The notes under the pieces were generated by a model that was not told the DNA's origin, made no database searches, and saw only the letters and a program-made list of their open reading frames with translations. Source: Azolla caroliniana (taxonomy: Eukaryota; Polypodiophyta). From it: 64,000 bases of DNA. The stretch is from contig JBHGNT010000016.1 in assembly GCA_043228905.1 (NCBI GenBank), positions 6,758,001-6,822,000 on the forward strand, given 5' to 3'. A program made the position numbers and the translations under genes. Below are positions 37,673 to 48,071 of this stretch, one piece after another (position 1 is the first letter of the stretch; every line of letters starts with the position of its first letter).

Positions 37673-40600
37673 TCAACAGATAAAGAGTCTATCTTCGGGA
37701 TTATCGTGTGATGTACTAAAGTAGTTGAGATCAACAACCACATCCCCAAATTCATCTGAAAAGCAATGCATTTAGAGCTTAGAATGAAGCATAAAACCAT
37801 AAGTAAATTCCAAAAAGAAAAATGCGTGTGTTTGTGTGTATTGTACCTTCATATATAGTTCGTACCACATCAACATACTCTGGGACAAGTTCCCTATAGA
37901 TTATTCCATCAGGATGGGCATCCAAGACAATAAGAGATCCTGTATTTGACATAGCAAGTCACCTAATTATGTTTACATATATGTACACATAGATATATAA
38001 TCATTAAAAAATGAAATTTTAGGTTTTACATATTATGCAGATTTCAAGTTACAAATTCAACATGTATGCTTTCCAAAATAACCTATATTTGCTTGCCAAA
38101 ATTTCAGATATATATAATCATATTTAGGTCTTTTTCCCTTTGAAGAATCAGAAACAAGGAAAAATCAAAGGTTTCATACCAGAACTAAGCCATCTCCCTT
38201 CCCTTGAGCCATTACTGGAGCAGTCAGGCATTGGGGCCAACCATAAAATGTTGCGAAAGTTCATGCTATCATCATAAGTCACTGGTGAACCTGAATATGT
38301 AACAAAGCCACTTCACAATCTCTATAACATTCTTGCAAAAGCATATCTGTTATGAGGAAACCCCATAATCTTCAATTTTCAAGTGTTCGTGTACATAACA
38401 CATTACAACCATGCACAATTCTACCCAAGCATGTAGAGACTGATACATCATGTTGATCTCAGTTTCAAAAATACTGTTAGCGATAACTACAAACTGTCAC
38501 TTCTACAAGAAACTACATGCTTAAAAAACTCCAGATTACTACTATGGTTTCTGTATATTAGTATCACAGAAACATAGACGTCTAGGAGTGGTGATATCTT
38601 AATCAAGTACTAAATAAATATAGATTTCAAGTAGTGAGTGTGCTGATTGTGGAAATACCAGAATATACAGATTTCGAGGAGTGATAATGAAAAATGATAA
38701 TCTATCATCCAAAAGAAGAATACCAAAACAATAGGCCACATCGAACCCTTGGATTAATTTAAAGAGAACCAATAGCCACATGCAACCTCACCTACTTGAC
38801 AATAGCCAAGATGCACAGGAAATGTCTCTTCGTTAAAAGCTGGATATTCCCTTGCATGGAATCTGAAGATACAATGTATCTTTAGTACAAACATGTAAGA
38901 CATTGTAATTGAGGAATTCAAGGACAAGGTCAACTCTTACAAAATGCCCAGTCTCCCAGTATCGTGAGCTAAGAATAAGTGACCATGAAACAAGTCGAAT
39001 CGATTCAATGATACATTGAAGCCTACAGATGGTGCCAATTCAGCTATCGCCTCAAAAAGAAAGGCAAAATATGCATTCAGTTCCTGGATAACCCATATAC
39101 AAGGGGATCATTAAGAAACTTGCGTAACAAGTTTATCTGCAAGTAGATTAAAGGGAAATGATCATAAGTTCTAACCTTCTGTTTAAATCGGTGTCCATAA
39201 GTATACTTTGTTAATTGGCAATGATTTTCATTTGATCCCTCCACATCTGGCACCTGTACTGAGTACAAGTTCAATACATATTGATAACTCCTTGTCCAGG
39301 ATGGCATACTTATGATTAACGGGAGTGAACATCCATTGGAATCATCACTTTTGACGTTCTGTCCTCTAATCTTCTCCCTCACCTTCCCTTTTATTTTACA
39401 AACACAGTTTTGCAACTAAAACTTCATTTATTTAGTATTGACACATACGTAGAAATTCTAGAAATTTCTAGCTTCCGTAAATATTTTAGAAGATTACAGC
39501 CTCCTGACTTTCTTAAAGGTTTCTTTTCCACTTCAACTAAATAGGTTACCTACAAGACTCATGTGAAATAAATTTTCTTGAGTTCTAGCTCCTGTCTTTT
39601 AACCTAGCCTTATCTTGTCTGAAATCCTTTGACAATTGCAACTAGCAATTTTAGGCTTATAAAAAATGCAACCAATGATTATTTCATTCATGATGCAAGT
39701 TGCCATTCCTTGAACAAAATTTCCACAAATATTGAATTTTTGTGATTACATGATTACTGTATCCTACGTTTAGATGACTTGTTTCCTTAAAATGAGGCTC
39801 ATTACGACATTAGCTATTTAGTCATAACAATTGTCAAGATGTGTATCAGTGGAATGGTAAATCTCATATGGTAATGTATGGCCAACGAATAAGAATGTAA
39901 TGATGTTTTTGACAGACAAAGGAATGTTATATAGTAAGTCTGATAATTTCCAATTATCTGCACAGCATTAACTCCACTTGAAACTGGCCCATGGAATTTT
40001 CGGATGGCAGAATACCACAAGTTGAACCACCACATCAGTTAAAAATTTCAGCAGAGGCATATCCCATATATACAAAGACACAACTCCTTAAAAGTTTGAA
40101 TTTAGTAATACATAATTTCACATCCATGAACTTAAACTGGTCCTGAACAAGGAAGACAACGCCCTATTGGATTGGCACCCCTTTCAGTATTTCTTTATTG
40201 ATCAACATAAGAGGATAAAATAAGATAGTCAAACCCTAAAAGCACCTCCTATAACACTGCTTCCTTCACAATGAACTGTATTCATAAACTCTTGAATAGC
40301 CTCCATTGCATGAGCATTTGGTTTGTTTGTATATGCACAAGTCACACCACTAATCGATGATAGCACAAACACAAGTGTGTGAACTCCCCTCCTCCTCTGG
40401 GGTGAAACATGTAATATATCATTTGTATACTATCAGATGGCCTCCATGAAATATATGCTCAATTTGTTTCTGTATGCATTTCCTACTAATTTTCTCACAA
40501 AGATTTCAGCAATCTGATCTCTCTTTTGTATACACATTTGAGCCTGTTTCCTGCAGCCCAATCACAAAGCTTCTCACACTCTCACAGATTGCTCATACCA

Positions 40601-42172
40601 TTGTACTTTGTCCTCTCAGTTCATTAAAGGCTCATTCACTTTTCTTTTGTATTATGGCTTGTTTCTTACTTCCATCGTCATTTTTTTACAGATAATTCTT
40701 ACTTCCACAGTCATTTTGTTATAAAGCATGGAAACTACATTGTCAGAGTCTGACTACTCACCCAGGGATGTCCATTGCATTCACCCAATACAATATTTAC
40801 ACTCCCAAAAAAGCCGTGCTGGTAAATGTGTGACCAAAACTTTATACTCCAGCATAACTACTTCAGCTTCTAATTTTTGTAAGAGATGTTCTTACCATAT
40901 ATGCACATACATATTGATAATCGTCCAAACTGAGCTTTCTTTATCCTAGTTCTATGCTTCTTGAACCTTAGTGTGTATTACTATTATAGAATTATTGAAA
41001 AAAGAGCTTTTAACATACAAGATATGTCGCCTCGCTGAGAGAATTCAAGACTACGGACTTGTCACCGTTCCATTCCACTGCTTTCCTAGCTAAGTCAGCA
41101 ATCGCAGATGGAGGCCAATTGATCAGTTGATCAAGAAGTTCCTTATTTTTCTTTCGAGAAGAAATCTCTTGAAATCTCTTCTGAAATCTCTTCTGAAATC
41201 AAATGAGCAAGAAATATTTACAATCTCTTCCGAAATAGAGAGCAAGAAAACACTACAAACATCTTCTGAAAACCGTAACAAGAAAGCTCTAGACATTTGT
41301 TCTAGAAATCACTGAAAGAAAGAGTACTATAAATCTCTTCCAGATAAAATGAGCAAGATTTGGAACTCTTCCCAAATCAAATGAACAAGAGATACTTATA
41401 CATTTTTCTGCATTCAAATGAACAAGAAAACTCTACAAATCAAGGAACGAGAAATCTCTTCTGAAATTAAGCAACATGAAACATCTTCGGAAATCAAATG
41501 AACAAGAAACGTCTACAAATCTCTTTCAATATCAGGAACCAAGAAAAAGCTCTATATTTCTCTTCTATAGAATATAAGAACAAGAAAACTCTACTAATCT
41601 CTTCCGCACTCACTAGCTTATGTAAGAAATCTAAGCTTAAGTCAATACAAGACAAAGAAAACAACTGAGAGAATCAAGTATCAAATCAATCAATCAATCA
41701 AATGCGTGATAAGGAAAAAATAATCTACAAAATAAGACAGGTGAAAACAGACCTGGTAAGAATCGACAAACGATGAGGATTTCCCTTGTTTCCGAACCTC
41801 CGGAGGGACAAGGAAGCGAAGATATGGCAATATCAGACGAGAGAGAGAAGGATCTACAGATTCTGACTGTCTTTTCCCTCCGAGGAGATCGAGGAGAGAA
41901 TCAGCAATTAAGGCACTGTAGCTGATGGAAAGACCTTTCCCGTGTCCATCGCTCTTCTTCTTTGTCTTCTCCTCGTGCAGAGGCAACAAGTTGAGGCTTC
42001 TACGGCGGGGAAGCTGAAGAAAAGGACTGGGGGATTGCTGGAACGGCGAGGTATGGGAAAGGCGAAGGGGTGAGGAGGGAAGGATTCTGCAGGCGTGGGA
42101 GAGGTGCATGGCTTTGTCTGCAAAATGAGGGAGAAGAAGGAAGAGGAGGAGGAGGAGGAAAGACATGGCCAT
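37673..42172 (-). CDS. LPA1-like (At4g28740-type) plastid membrane protein
   Basis: Nine exons on the minus strand: 42172-41753, 41192-41019, 40396-40235, 39415-39176, 39083-38941, 38862-38792, 38290-38180, 37939-37847 and 37755-37673 (stop). All are GT-AG and all phases agree, giving 498 residues. The N-terminus is transit-peptide-like (Ser/Arg/Pro-rich); ATGs at 42241, 42172 and 42166 are all possible. Exon 3 has a hydrophobic segment (HTLVFVLSSISGVTCAY). The C-terminal half is strongly conserved in character: KQKELNAYFAFLFEAIAE, NRFDLFHGHLFLAHDTGRLG, FHAREYPAFNEE, VTYDDSMNFRNILWLAPMP, VLDAHPDGIIYRELVPEY, ending in LFIC. I assign it from memory to the At4g28740/LPA1-like family, linked to photosystem II accumulation in thylakoids. 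The gene model is firmer than the name. The exon 2 acceptor lies within a minisatellite and has an equivalent acceptor 12 bases on. Confidence 0.78.
41155..41640. repeat. Intron-1 minisatellite carrying splice-acceptor-like units
   Basis: Degenerate copies of a unit of about 30-45 bp, GAAATCTCTTCTGAAATCAA plus ATGAACAAGAAA, fill intron 1 of the LPA1-like gene. On the gene strand the unit reads TTTGATTTCAGAAGAGATTT, which contains a pyrimidine-AG acceptor. The acceptor used for exon 2 is the last of these copies. Confidence 0.8.
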
Positions 42173-42299
42173 GGATGACCATGAATCTCTGCTACACTCT
42201 ACATGAATCAATGAATGAATGAATTTAGGGCATGCATACATACATAATAGGGATAAAAGGAGTTCAAATAAGTTCTTAACCTTCGATTTAATCCGAACG

Positions 42300-42765
42300 A
42301 TCGCTAGATTGGGTTTGGTAATAGAAAATGATGCTTTAATCGGTTTGCTGGGCTACGTAAAGATGTTTTAATCGGATCGCAAGACTGGGTTTGCTAACAA
42401 TTAAAGGATGGTTCAATCATATCACTGGATTGGTTTGCTAACAGTCAAGGATGGTTTAATCAGATCACTAGACTGGGTTTGCTAACAGTCAAGGATGGTT
42501 TAATCAGATCGCTAGACTGGGTTTGCTAACAGTCAAGGATGCTTTAATTGGATCGCTAGACTAGGTTTGCTAACAGTCAAGGATGGTTTAATTGGATCAC
42601 TAGATTGGGTTTGCTAACAGTCAAGGATGCTTTAATCAGATCGCTAGACTAGGTTTGCTAGTAGTCAAGGATGTTTTAATCGGATCGCTAGACTAGGTTT
42701 GCTAGCAGTCAAGGATGTTTTAATCGGATCGCTAGACTGGGTTTGTTAATAGTCATGGATGTCCT
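42300..42765. repeat. 44-bp tandem repeat, about 11 copies
   Basis: The unit contains GATCGCTAGACTGGGTTTGC, TAACAGTCAAGGATG and TTTAATCG. Copies become more alike to the right. The array begins about 130 bp upstream of the LPA1-like ATG, in its promoter or 5' leader. Confidence 0.95.
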
Positions 42766-42989
42766 GTTGGTGTCATAAAGAAGATCAATGGCCGTTCGAA
42801 CAACTAGATCAACATTTCGTACTCCAAGAGGTTAATAACTTTTTATCAGGGAAAAGTTGCAATGATTATTATCATCATATGAAGATTCTTGATTTATATG
42901 GTTGACTTAAGAGCTTGATTGGACATCTGTTGGAAATAGGAGATTTGACTATGATATCAATAAATGATGCTTATCACTTGTTGATTGAC

Positions 42990-43325
42990 AAACATAAGTG
43001 GATGGAAGAAAAGGTCATAAAGATATGGGGTAGGTTTTTATAAACCTGTTACGTAGTGGTTTCATGTGATCAAGGCAAGTTGGTGTTCTCAATTGATGCT
43101 ACAAGCTAAGCTATTCATTTGGAGAGTTATGGTTGGAGCTTTACGATAAGGGGTAGGTTTTTATAAACCCGTTACCTGATGGTTTCATGTGATAAAGGCA
43201 CAAGGTTGATGTTCTCAAATGATGCTACAAGCTAAGCTATTCATTTGGAGAGTTATGGTTGGAGCTTTACGGTTTGGAGATATATCAACTCAATGTGGAT
43301 ATTTGTGATTGGAATGAAACTATCC
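42990..43325 (+). mobile_element. LINE-derived repeat, partly duplicated in tandem
   Basis: Same family as 16302-16560. A 123-bp segment beginning GGGGTAGGTTTTTATAAACC is present at 43027 and again at 43150. The segment encodes a remnant of the LINE zf-RVT region (LFIWRVMVGALR type). Not functional. Confidence 0.65.
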
Positions 43326-43334
43326 AATCAAAGT

Positions 43335-43402
43335 AAGGATGGGTCGAACCCATGACCTTTTTGGTTTCCATTGGGCAACCTTACCAACTGAGCTACATCC
43401 TT
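43335..43402 (-). mobile_element. tRNA-related sequence, probably a SINE head or tRNA pseudogene
   Basis: On the minus strand, AAGGATG-TA-GCTCAGTTGGTA matches an acceptor strand and D-arm (box A), and GGGTTCGACCC matches a T-arm (box B). CATCCTT would pair perfectly with AAGGATG. The T-loop is two bases short and overlaps the acceptor strand, the D-stem does not close, and no convincing anticodon arm forms, so it is not a working tRNA. RNA polymerase III promoter boxes in this state are typical of tRNA-derived SINEs. Confidence 0.55.
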
Positions 43403-43936
43403 TCGGGATCCTCCCAACCCTGAAAAAAAAACCAAACTAATTAACTCTAAACCCTTCTAGGGATCTAAATACTATTACAACTACAAACTCAATCCCACTG
43501 TACACACTACACACTAATTCAAATGTCGAATATAATTATATGTGAAAAATGTTTTGAACGTAAATAAGTAGTACAACATCGAATATATAAGCATTAAAAC
43601 AAAATATTTTGCATGGAAGTGGGAAATACAACATCTTTTTATCACCATACAAAATCATTGCCCATTTTACTAGACATAAATACAAAACAGTTCGTACTTT
43701 AAGAAAATGGGACGAACGAACCCACCTAGCATGTGTTTTGATTTGTTGAAAAAACAAAGAATACTTTTTTTGTGAGCCCTAGTGATAAGCATGTTTTATT
43801 CAGACCTTCTTCCATAAGTTCATTGCACAAGCATCATATACATATATACATTTTCTAATGAGGGGGGTGGGTTACAGAGACTGAACTCCTAACCTACAGT
43901 TTACAACACCAAAGGCACAAACAAACCACAACCCTA

Positions 43937-45095
43937 TCAATCCATAGTAAAACACTCGAGTATTTTGAAGTGCATTCTTAAGCTCGGGGGCTCGCCTTCA
44001 AAGTAGAGCTTTTCGAATATCCGAACCTTATCACCATCGGTCTTTGCCAACATAGAAAGTAATCTGATGCAAGTATCTTTTTCTTGGGCTATCCACGGGC
44101 GATCCCGGTCCTTCCATTGCCGAGGCGTTCCATGGAAGACAATGCGAAGTCCCGGACCCGATGCTGCAAATTTCACTACTTTCTCTAGAATGTGCTGGTC
44201 CGTCAGATATGCCCCGGGGCGATTTAGACCCACGTCGATATAATGCACTTCATGTATGCTTTCGAGAAGGTCGGGGATCGACCCCGGGAACAAAAGCTTC
44301 GATCGAAGTTGCTCTCCCGTGTTTTTGTCTAATATTCCTCTGTTCTTCTGTTCTTCGAAAAAGGCGATCTCAGAAAGAAGCTGATTTAACACAACCCCGC
44401 CTTTGCTAAAACCGAAAAGCAAGGTTGGAGGGATCGACTGCATTCCTTGTTCTTTTTCTTCTTCTCTTTCTTTTCTTGTTTCTTCTTCTTCTTCTTCTTC
44501 TTCTTCAGAGAACTTGTCTTTGCTTTCAATCTTCTGTTTCACCTGCACTAAAATGATCATACACAACATATGCATGTATATATTACTCTCAAACATAGAT
44601 CGACAAATGACTCTCAAAATAGAGAAAATGAATAACACTGAACATTACTCTCGACACATATAGATACATGACTCTCGACATAGGCAGTCGGTACCTTTGC
44701 AAGGCAATCATGAAGTAATGAAACAATTGCTCGTGAAGCCGTAAGATTCTGTGGATCGTAGCATAAGGGATCTCCACGTGGGGAAATGGATGGCAAGAAT
44801 GCATCATAGCATGCGAAAGGGCCACTAAATCTGGGGGCTTCCACAACCCATGTGTTCACAAGGCGGTCCTCAAACTTCGAGAGTAGTATAGCGACTATAG
44901 TCTCCAAATCAGAGAACCTCTCAATAGTTGGGTCTCCAGTTCCAGATGCTGAGTCGCCCATGAAGAGTAATGCATTGCTTGAAGGCTTCTACAATTTCCA
45001 CCCAAATGTTTTATTAATGTGTGGTTACATTAATAAAACAGATATACACACATACAATGTACATATACATATACATTCACATACATACATATATA

Positions 45096-45128
<33 letters not shown>

Positions 45129-45648
45129 ATTCAAGTTCCATTCCAAAACAAAAGAAGACAATATTCAAATGGCATTCTTAAAAAAGAGGAAGAAAATGCA
45201 GAATGAATGAAAATACTTAGAATTTTATTAAAAATGAACAAAGTGATCAAACTATCAATCCAAAATAGTATGAAGGCATTGAAAAGAACAAGAATTGCGT
45301 TCAGAAAAAAGAAAAGAGAAAGAAAAAAAGAGGAAGAAAATGTTGAAAGAAGAAAGATGAATTTCATTCCGAAACAGATGAAATCATTTGAATTTCATTA
45401 ATAAGCTAACAAAATGATTGAGCTATCGATCAAAACCAGTAGGTGGAAATGAAAAGAAGGAGAATTTCGTTCAAGAAAAAAGAGAGCAAGGAGATCATTT
45501 TGGAAACATACATTTTGCATTGTTCGGTTAAGAGAAAACAGAGTATCCTTGTTTTGGTTGCTCAGAGATCGTAAAAACTATTGCTTTAATTCCAATGAAT
45601 TCCCGTGTTCTTTTCAGATCAACACCAACAGAAGGAACATTTGAACAA

Positions 45649-45681
<33 letters not shown>

Positions 45682-45786
45682 AGTGAACGAGTGAAGTGTG
45701 TGTACCTTGAGGGCTCTTGTGTTGGGGCAAAAGATGAGAGATGCCATGACTCCCCCTCTCACCATACCCTGCCATCGTTCCACCAT
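43937..45786 (-). CDS. C2orf69/UPF0565 homologue
   Basis: Three phase-0 exons on the minus strand: 45786-45706 (MVERWQGMVRGGVMASLIFC...), 44988-44695 (KPSSNALLFMGDSASG...) and 44542-43937 (stop). Total 326 residues. Family blocks visible: the N-terminal LLFMGD strand, an ENxATILxxxF-like helix (LETIVAILLSKF), PFACYDAF, then LFGFSKGGVVLNQLL. GFSKG fits the G-x-S-x-G nucleophile elbow of alpha/beta-hydrolase-like proteins. Later blocks are YIDVGLNRPGAYLTD, HGTPRQWKDRDRPWIAQEK and a C-terminal PPSLRMHFKILECF. Human C2orf69 is a mitochondrial protein with a putative hydrolase fold; the plant role is not known to me. Exon 3 begins with a Glu-rich linker of about 35 residues (EEEEEEEEE run) encoded by a GAA/GAG tract, located where animal proteins also have a variable insert. 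Confidence 0.85.
45090..45400. repeat. Microsatellite and diverged ~170-bp duplication in C2orf69-homologue intron 1
   Basis: (GT)n/(TATG)n lies at 45092-45128. Two segments with matching landmarks (GAATTT.ATTA...AACAAA.TGAT..A.CTATC.ATC) occur at about 45217-45320 and 45388-45480, an old tandem duplication inside the first intron. Confidence 0.6.
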
Positions 45787-45862
45787 CTCAATCTCCTCTT
45801 CCTTCCTCTTGTTTTCACTCCTCTCTGTTTTTTACTCTTCTTAAAGGGAAGAGGAGTTTTAC

Positions 45863-45864
<2 letters not shown>

Positions 45865-45905
<41 letters not shown>
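45865..45905. repeat. (TATG)n microsatellite
   Basis: About ten TATG units, 80 bp upstream of the ATG of the C2orf69 homologue, in its leader or promoter. Confidence 0.95.
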
Positions 45906-45906
<1 letters not shown>

Positions 45907-46147
45907 GTAATACACTCGACGGAAGGCGCGTGCGATCTGCACCGTTCGATTTGGATTAAAAACAACGCACGATAAAAAAAAAGTTGTCAGAGGTCGCCCA
46001 ACCCTGACAATAGTCGCCCAGCTATGAGCCCTCTGTCAGTAGTTGCCTTACTAGGGTTTAGCTAACCCTAAGCCTTAAACCCCCCTCTTCTTCTGGAGAG
46101 TAAAAGCGTGAGAGAGAGAGGAGCTGAGAGGACCGAGCGAGTTCGTG

Positions 46148-46410
46148 ATGGCTAGTGATGCTCCTAAAAAACTTCGCAAGGTGAAGTGGTTCAACAACGC
46201 CAAAGGGTATGGCATCATCTCCCTGATTGACGATGGGAACGAGGACCTCTTTGTCTAGCAGACCTCCATTCATAACCAGCCAAGGCTTCCGCTCATTGGA
46301 AGAAGGAGAGGCGGTGGAGTAATGAGTTCATGATGAAGGACGAACGGCCCAGCCCAAGGCCGTGGAGGTGGACATGGGGTGGACATGGTTCAGTTGGGTT
46401 TCAGAGGAGG
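46148..46410 (+). pseudogene. Captured cold-shock-domain (CSP) gene fragment
   Basis: From ATG 46148 the frame reads MASDAPKKLRKVKWFNNAKG then YGIISLIDDGNEDLFV. This matches the cold-shock domain (RNP1-like KGYGxI, RNP2-like DLFV) of plant glycine-rich cold-shock proteins, which bind RNA. A TAG replaces the expected His after DLFV. Downstream, GFRSLEEGEAVE and then a KAVEVD-like end are found only after a frame change, and TAA TGA follow. Upstream, a telo-box-like TAGGGTTTAG and a CT-rich leader look like the source gene's promoter and 5' UTR. The fragment is broken and lies inside the TIR element. Confidence 0.8.
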
Positions 46411-46590
46411 TGGGTGGGGGTGAGCAAGATGTAACTGTATTATTATCAAAGAGTTACAATAGCACAATCTACAAAAAAATGAACAACCTCCAAGCTAGGT
46501 TACAAGAGTCAGTTTAAATACTAACTGAGTTAGGGCAACTACCCTTTCCACTATTTACAGATATATAGCCTAAACCTAGTGTGTCCAATG

Positions 46591-46672
46591 GGACAATGTG
46601 AATACGGTCATTATATACCCATATTCGACAGACAATGTGAATACGGTCATTATATACCCATATTCGACAATA
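46591..46672. repeat. Direct repeat, ~38-bp unit x2
   Basis: ACAATGTGAATACGGTCATT and the following ATATACCCATATTCGAC occur twice in tandem, just inside the right terminal repeat of the element at 45925-46777. Subterminal repeats of this type are common in such elements. Confidence 0.9.
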
Positions 46673-46869
46673 AGGTAGGTTGGGCAACTGAGGAATCAGA
46701 GTTGGGCGACCTCTGGACAACTTTTTTGGTCGTGCGTTTTTTATTATCCAAATCGGACAGTGCAGATCGCACGCACCACCAACTAAGTGGCATGCACTGT
46801 CTATGGTTGTGATTCCCTCACCAACCCTATTATGACTTGTTGCATAATAGACACGTCGATGTTTGTGTA

Positions 46870-46930
46870 AAAGTGTATGTATGTGATGTATGTATGATGT
46901 ATGATGTATGATGTATGATGTATGATGTAG
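46870..46930. repeat. (TATGATG)n-type minisatellite
   Basis: Several copies of GTATGATGTATGATG next to the right end of the TIR element. Confidence 0.85.
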
Positions 46931-46979
46931 GTATGGGTCAATATGTGTGTGCAAGTGTGCCATCCTTTCGTTATTGACG

Positions 46980-48071
46980 CAAAGAATCCACATCAACTGG
47001 CAATGAAGGTGTTTCCCTCACTTTCTTCAAACAACTCTCCATCTTGGACCCCCATGTTGCGGATCTTTCCAAGGCTTCCTGAACTTCGGATCGCCCAAAG
47101 TTTAGAAAGAATAATGCAACTCACATAAACAACGGGCTCGACATTTGAGAGGCTTCCCACCCTTCCGAAATTCTACACCTCGCCAAAATGGTGACACGGA
47201 ACAAAACATTGCTTTGTAATATCCTGTGGTTGTTTTGTACCTCGAACAGGATGACTTGGATCATACCTAGGGAGCCTCTTCCCTCGAAGATGGCCTACTA
47301 CTACAAACATTGTTTCGTAAACTTCTTTGAGGACGGGTTAGTATTGTGGTTGAAATGCATGAACGTCTACATGCTCCATAGTGCTCGCAAATCTATAGGC
47401 GAGCTCAGAGTTTCCTCCCACCAACTAGAACTCGAGGCAAGATGACCTCTTCAAATACCTAAAGTTGAAGGTTTCGCGCATTATGTGAAGGAGAGATCAA
47501 GGTTAGGATTTCAGCCCTTATACTATGAGCTTGGGGATGCAATAACATTTGCACATCATTGATTTTTTCCATAGCATTACAACATCTCTCGGTTCAATGC
47601 TCCCTCTTGCCCCACATTAATTTTGGAGCTTCAAAGTTTTTTTTTGAAGTTTTCACTTTACAAATGAACAAAATACATAATCAATCATTTGCATGAGCAA
47701 TTCATGTATTGACAAATCGATGGAGAGGTTCTAACTATTCGTTAATACAAATATATGTGACCATCATGAGCTTCATGCAATTAAAATTTTACCGCTTTTC
47801 TTTCTTTATCATGAACTTAAGTGACTTGGTTAGTTTAGACATTCATGAATCACAACAATGTGGAAATATGTGTCTTGCTTGCAACATCACTAATTCATAT
47901 TTATTTGTGTGATTCTTTTCTTAATAAGTTTCACTAAGTAACGAAACATGCCATTATTGTGTAGAAGTGTATGGGGGCCACCAACAAATAAGCCGAGTAT
48001 TATGCTTCTTTTCTTTGAGGAATGCACATGCATACATCATACCCTTTTCTTTCATGCACAGTGAGGTTGTC
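46980..48071. other. Intergenic, no gene supported
   Basis: A plus-strand frame at 47188-47445 (85 codons) has no recognisable motif. The part near 48071 is probably the 3' UTR of the uniporter gene. Confidence 0.5.

Larger units (their letters stand above)
45925..46777. mobile_element. Pack-MULE-like TIR element carrying a captured cold-shock-domain gene
   Basis: The left terminal region (45925 to about 46006, starting GGCGCGTGCGATCTGCAC) is repeated in inverted orientation at about 46696-46777 (starting GGTGCGTGCGATCTGCAC). Shared landmarks are CGATTTGGAT, AACGCACGA, AAAAGTTGTC and AGAGGTCGCCCAAC, over about 80 bp. Many differences are C/T or G/A, as expected from decay of methylated cytosines. 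The 853-bp interior encodes no transposase but holds a fragment of a cellular gene (see 46148). This is the layout of a non-autonomous Mutator-like element that captured a gene. I could not identify a 9-bp target-site duplication, so the exact ends and superfamily are unproven. Confidence 0.65.

Noticed and set aside
42300-42765. CRISPR-like regular spacing of repeats (also 27918-28285)
   Set aside because: Head-to-tail tandem repeats with no unique spacers, in a eukaryotic genome.
43335-43402. Functional tRNA gene
   Set aside because: Box A and box B are present, but the D-stem does not close, the T-loop is short and no anticodon arm forms.
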